A DNA stretch of 64,000 nt from Euptelea pleiosperma (taxonomy: Eukaryota > Streptophyta > Magnoliopsida > Ranunculales > Eupteleaceae), in contig CM068553.1 of assembly GCA_035048495.1 (NCBI GenBank), positions 4,395,259-4,459,258 on the forward strand. Reading direction: 5' to 3'. The notes below the pieces were generated by a model. It saw only the letters and a program-made list of their open reading frames with translations. It ran no database searches and was not told the origin of the DNA. Shown here in pieces: positions 60,640 to 64,000 of the stretch (position 1 is its first letter; each line of letters opens with the position of its first letter). The translations under genes and the position numbers were made by a program.

Positions 60640-60780
60640 CTTCTTTTTGGTAGTTTTTGGTAGTTAAGCCTGTTTAAAAAGAGATCAGTAACTCGGTGAA
60701 GGCGGGTTTTGAACCCAGGTCTATGGTATCATCACTCACCCACAAACTTTAACAACTGAGCAAGCTGGAACCTTATATTC
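60640..60780 (-). mobile_element. Candidate tRNA-derived SINE fragment
   Basis: On the minus strand, agcttgctcagttgttaaag resembles a pol III box A and, about 40 bases on, gggttcaaaacccgcc resembles box B. The head does not fold as an intact tRNA and no anticodon loop is convincing. Boundaries are approximate. Confidence 0.35.
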
Positions 60781-60789
60781 AAGGCGGGA

Positions 60790-62578
60790 AACCTTGCTTT
60801 TTTTAAGCTTTTGGCTGGGTGGGACTGGACTCTGGGTTCACTTGAGACTCCTCCTTGCATGTGATCCACGTGTAGCGTTAAGAGAGGAGTGATCCTTTGA
60901 TGGGTTATCCATGAACACATCTATGATATCAAAGTCAATTTTACGTCAAAATTTGAACCAAAAATCTAATGATCTTGACCATCTCGCATTCATCCTAACG
61001 ATCAGAAGTTATCAACTGTTAAAGAGAAGTTGGAAATCAGAGGGTTAGATCAATCAACGGAGTCGATGTTTGGCCTTACGAGATCTCCTAGTTAAAACCA
61101 TCAAATGAAGGGTCCCACCATCAACGGTGGATCCACCCCCCTACTCCCATGTGAATACATAAGGCTGTAAGATACATATATTACCCACTACCAGAGAAGT
61201 TGCACCTACTCCATCTAAAAAAATGGGTCCCACATGAATTATAGAAATTTAAAAACAAGCTTATAAGGCAAAAGTGAGGGTTAGTTAAAAATAAACTCTT
61301 TTTTTAGCACCGTTTCTGAGGCATGCTTGCACTTTATAAATTTATACTTTTGGGTAAGCATGTGCTCTGTCTCTCCTTCCTTTATTTATACTTCTTTAAC
61401 GACTCTGTGTGAACATTCAAAAGAAGAACAAATATAGCATGGGGCAGCAATGCATGCTGTGAAGATGGATTCTTTCCCTTCTCTACACACACACACACAC
61501 AGGCTACAGCTTTCTATCTTTCCTAGACAGGAAAAAATGAAGATTTTGGACCTGAAACAATTCTATCAATGTTGGGACCCACAATTCAATGGGTCCTATC
61601 TGGGATGTCTAGATAAGAACTCGACCAAACTGACTATCCCAACAATCTAATTTAATTACATTCTTTTTGAATTATACAAAAAAGAAGCATGTATTCAACT
61701 ATTCCAAAAAAAAAATAGATGGAATGGTTATGATCCATACTGCAATGGGTCCAGAATCTAAAGAGTATCTTAAAATAGATTTATAGCATTTTTGTTGAAA
61801 ATAAAACAAAAAAAAAAGGATGATACCCGGATACCCGATATGACCTAAGTACCATTATCAACAGATATGACATGGATACGGGTACGATACTTCAGGTACT
61901 TATATATAACAAAGTATTAAAAAAATTAATTCATTAATATTAAGATTAGTTTAAATCGATATATTCCAACACTACTAATTTTACAAGTAATATAATATAA
62001 AATATTTTTCCAACACTTTTTTGATTATCATACACTGTTTACAGAGGAATGTTTGTGGATCTGTGTGTACCCTTATAACATGTGAAAGTATCCACGCCAT
62101 AAATTTTAGGAAATGAGTAGCATACTCGTATCTGTAACGATTTCCTTGATTTTGAAAAATATCAAGTCATATCCCCGCTTCCGTACCCGTCTCCAAATCC
62201 AGATCTGTATATGGGCATCATGGGATAAGAGCAAAAGAAGTCAACAGTACTTCGAAGTCCCCATCATCTCACTATACTTCTCCCTCTCTGAGAAATTCCA
62301 TCTTCCAAAATCATTTACATTTTCATAAATTTCAAAACAAGTGGTAAAATACATATAATGTTTAAAATTGATAACAATTAGGACAATATAAAGCTTTAAT
62401 TATTAACCTATAGCACACTGTTAAGAGTATCTATGGATTAGTACAACAGTATCAATGTGATATGAAGCCTTAAACAAAAATGAAGTGTAGTTGTTGCGAC
62501 TTGAGTAGACGAGAAGAAAGAATGCCAGATCTTGATACCTCTAAGAAAGATGCAAGGATGAATTCTGTGCCTTCGGAG
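60790..62578. other. Intergenic before the prolyl-tRNA synthetase 3' end
   Basis: A short CA run lies at 61483-61501. Around 61818-61900 and 62100-62220 are gatacccggatacccg and tacccgtctcc blocks that may be arms of a decayed element. The last few hundred bases should include the 3' untranslated region of the synthetase gene. No coding exon was supported. Confidence 0.4.
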
Positions 62579-64000
62579 TTAGTAAGATTTAGCGAATATT
62601 GCAACTTCCTCTGCTGGTTTGCCAGTCATCAAGCATGTTTTCATCCCCTGGAGCTGCTCAAAAGGGAAACACCTAATGGTCGCGCCTGTCTCTTCCTTCA
62701 CCCTTAACTCCTCGGCGTCACTGTACCAACAAGCACAGCATAGTTTCAGTGCATAATAAAAGATTGTGAAACACCCTTGAGATGTATGTTAGTACCTTGC
62801 AGACCAAGGACCCCTTGCCCATTTGCCTTGAGAGATTGCCACCTTGAGCTCATCATATGAACTCACATCCACAATGTTACTGCACAAAGAACTCATATTG
62901 GGTCAGATGAAAAGATAACCCTGTATTTACTGAAAGACTTATGTGGCTTTGGAAAAAATTCTGGTTAGAGAATATTAAAAAATTATAGATGTACTTACTG
63001 AGAAAAAGGCACAAATTACTTCCATATGCATTAACCTTGTCCAAGATGCAATTTAAGTTCAGAGAATGATTAAAAGTGCACTTCTATTGTTCCTCTATTG
63101 GATATCATGCACTACTAAACTCGGTGGATGGTGCAAAGTTGAGATACACTGGACCCACTACATTGGTCTAGCCGCCCGAAGTGGCAGCCATGCAATGTGG
63201 GGGTCATAAGAGACTGAGGATTGGAGGTTGAGAAGAATGCACAAGGAATAAGGCATCCTGTGCCTTGTATAAGGTATGATGATTTGGACATCTATCAGGG
63301 CGCCAAATGCCCTAAGACATAACTTGGAGGCTGGGGTGCGAGGCTGGGGTGCCTTCTATCTGTAATCATCAGAGAGGAGCGAAGAAAAAATTAACGCTTG
63401 TCAGGAGGCACTGCCATCTCAGAGGAGCTTTGACGGCGTTAGTCCGAGAAAATGTAATGACGGGTTCCCCCGTTCTTTTTTCCCCCCCCCGCTTATAAAT
63501 ACACCTGGAATGAAAGTATCCCTTACAAGGGATCTCTCTCTCTCAGCCTCCCTGGTCTACCCCTCAAAACTCCCAATCCCTCATTGAGCAGTTAAGCAGG
63601 CATACTGTTTTAGATTGAGGAAAATACAGGGATGCAGATTAGCCGATTCGTCCACGTCTCACAAAATAATCGTAAGAATTCCATCTCGATAGTGTAGCAG
63701 TACTTCAGCATCAGTCAAAGCTTGACTGTCAAAGTTGCAGCGTTATACACACATACTGATTTTGGTGTTTGAAACCTGGCTAGTCAAACACTATGAATCA
63801 AAAAATTCGACTCCCTAATCCTTAGAAAAGATAATTCAAATTCACAAGGAGCATGATTAAATGAGTCGATGAGGGCATAATCGAATTTGTATTGTTCAAC
63901 ATCCATTGACCTTTGACCAAGGAAATGCTGACCAACTAAGAGGACCATCTCCCTTTCATAATACATAAGGAAAACAAAAGAAATTTATAATTAGAAAACT
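62579..64000 (-). CDS. Prolyl-tRNA synthetase, 3' end (partial)
   Basis: The last two exons lie at 62879-62796 and 62720-62579, joined AAG/GTACT..tacag/TGAC in frame. They encode NIVDVSSYDELKVAISQGKW followed by ARGPWSASDAEELRVKEETG, then ATIRCFPFEQ and MTGKPAEEVAIFAKSY at the C-terminus. This is the C-terminal extension of eukaryote/archaea-type class II prolyl-tRNA synthetase, which charges tRNA-Pro. It is closest, from memory, to the plant dual organellar enzyme (Arabidopsis PRORS1/OVA6) rather than the cytosolic one. The acceptor gtgcag precedes the first of these exons, and the upstream intron covers the rest of the window, so the catalytic part lies beyond 64000. Confidence 0.85.
63120..63620. 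mobile_element. LTR-like fragment in the synthetase intron
   Basis: A promoter-like block (gcttataaatac at 63490-63501), then CT-rich transcribed-looking DNA and a pair of inverse 7-mers (atccctt..aagggat) resemble the R/U5 part of a plant LTR. No matching second LTR, primer site or coding domain is in the window, so a solo LTR is only a possibility. Confidence 0.25.

Overview
This is nuclear DNA from a flowering plant. Genes are split by GT-AG introns, are far apart, and include plant-only families: a BEL1-class homeodomain protein, a ferric reductase of the FRO family and an organellar-type prolyl-tRNA synthetase. Most of the rest is small transposable elements. Nothing points to a grass. 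The density of fold-back MITEs and hAT/Helitron derivatives would fit a large-genome woody dicot or magnoliid, but that placement is a guess.

Layout: (1) 1-1583, a hAT element with Helitrons nested inside it, then a hairpin MITE and the promoter of the next gene. (2) 1584-10366 (+), a six-exon DUF819 membrane-protein gene whose long introns hold a LINE split by a hAT, a degraded GRF zinc-finger fragment, a second LINE tail and a fold-back element. (3) 10367-13301, spacer with two hAT elements carrying target-site duplications and one long fold-back. (4) 13302-18951 (+), an eight-exon FRO2-type ferric-chelate reductase. (5) 21140-22076 (-), a two-exon gene for an 87-residue single-pass membrane protein, recoverable only by splicing. 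(6) 26761-29426 (-), a four-exon BEL1 gene with one apparent GC-AG intron. (7) 30-41 kb, a gene-poor spacer full of MITEs, with a candidate TRIM element. (8) 41279-45931 (-), a large RS-rich nuclear protein gene with a long untranslated leader region up to about 48.1 kb. (9) 48-55 kb, spacer with fold-backs, Helitrons and tandem duplications. (10) 55025-57120 (-), a two-exon BTB/POZ gene. (11) 57.1-62.6 kb, a cluster of G-box-bearing fold-back elements. (12) 62579-64000 (-), the last two exons of a prolyl-tRNA synthetase that runs off the window.

The genes do not form a pathway. BEL1 is a developmental regulator, FRO2 acts in root iron uptake, DUF819 is probably plastidial, and prolyl-tRNA synthetase is housekeeping. 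DUF819 and organellar prolyl-tRNA synthetase are, as I recall, close neighbours in Arabidopsis (At5g52540 and At5g52520), so the ends of the window may preserve an old linkage. I see no convincing new multi-gene system. The most interesting items are the hidden small membrane-protein gene, the GC-AG intron and GFFGK repeats of BEL1, and the nested, datable transposon insertions. All exon borders were read by eye from splice signals and reading frame.
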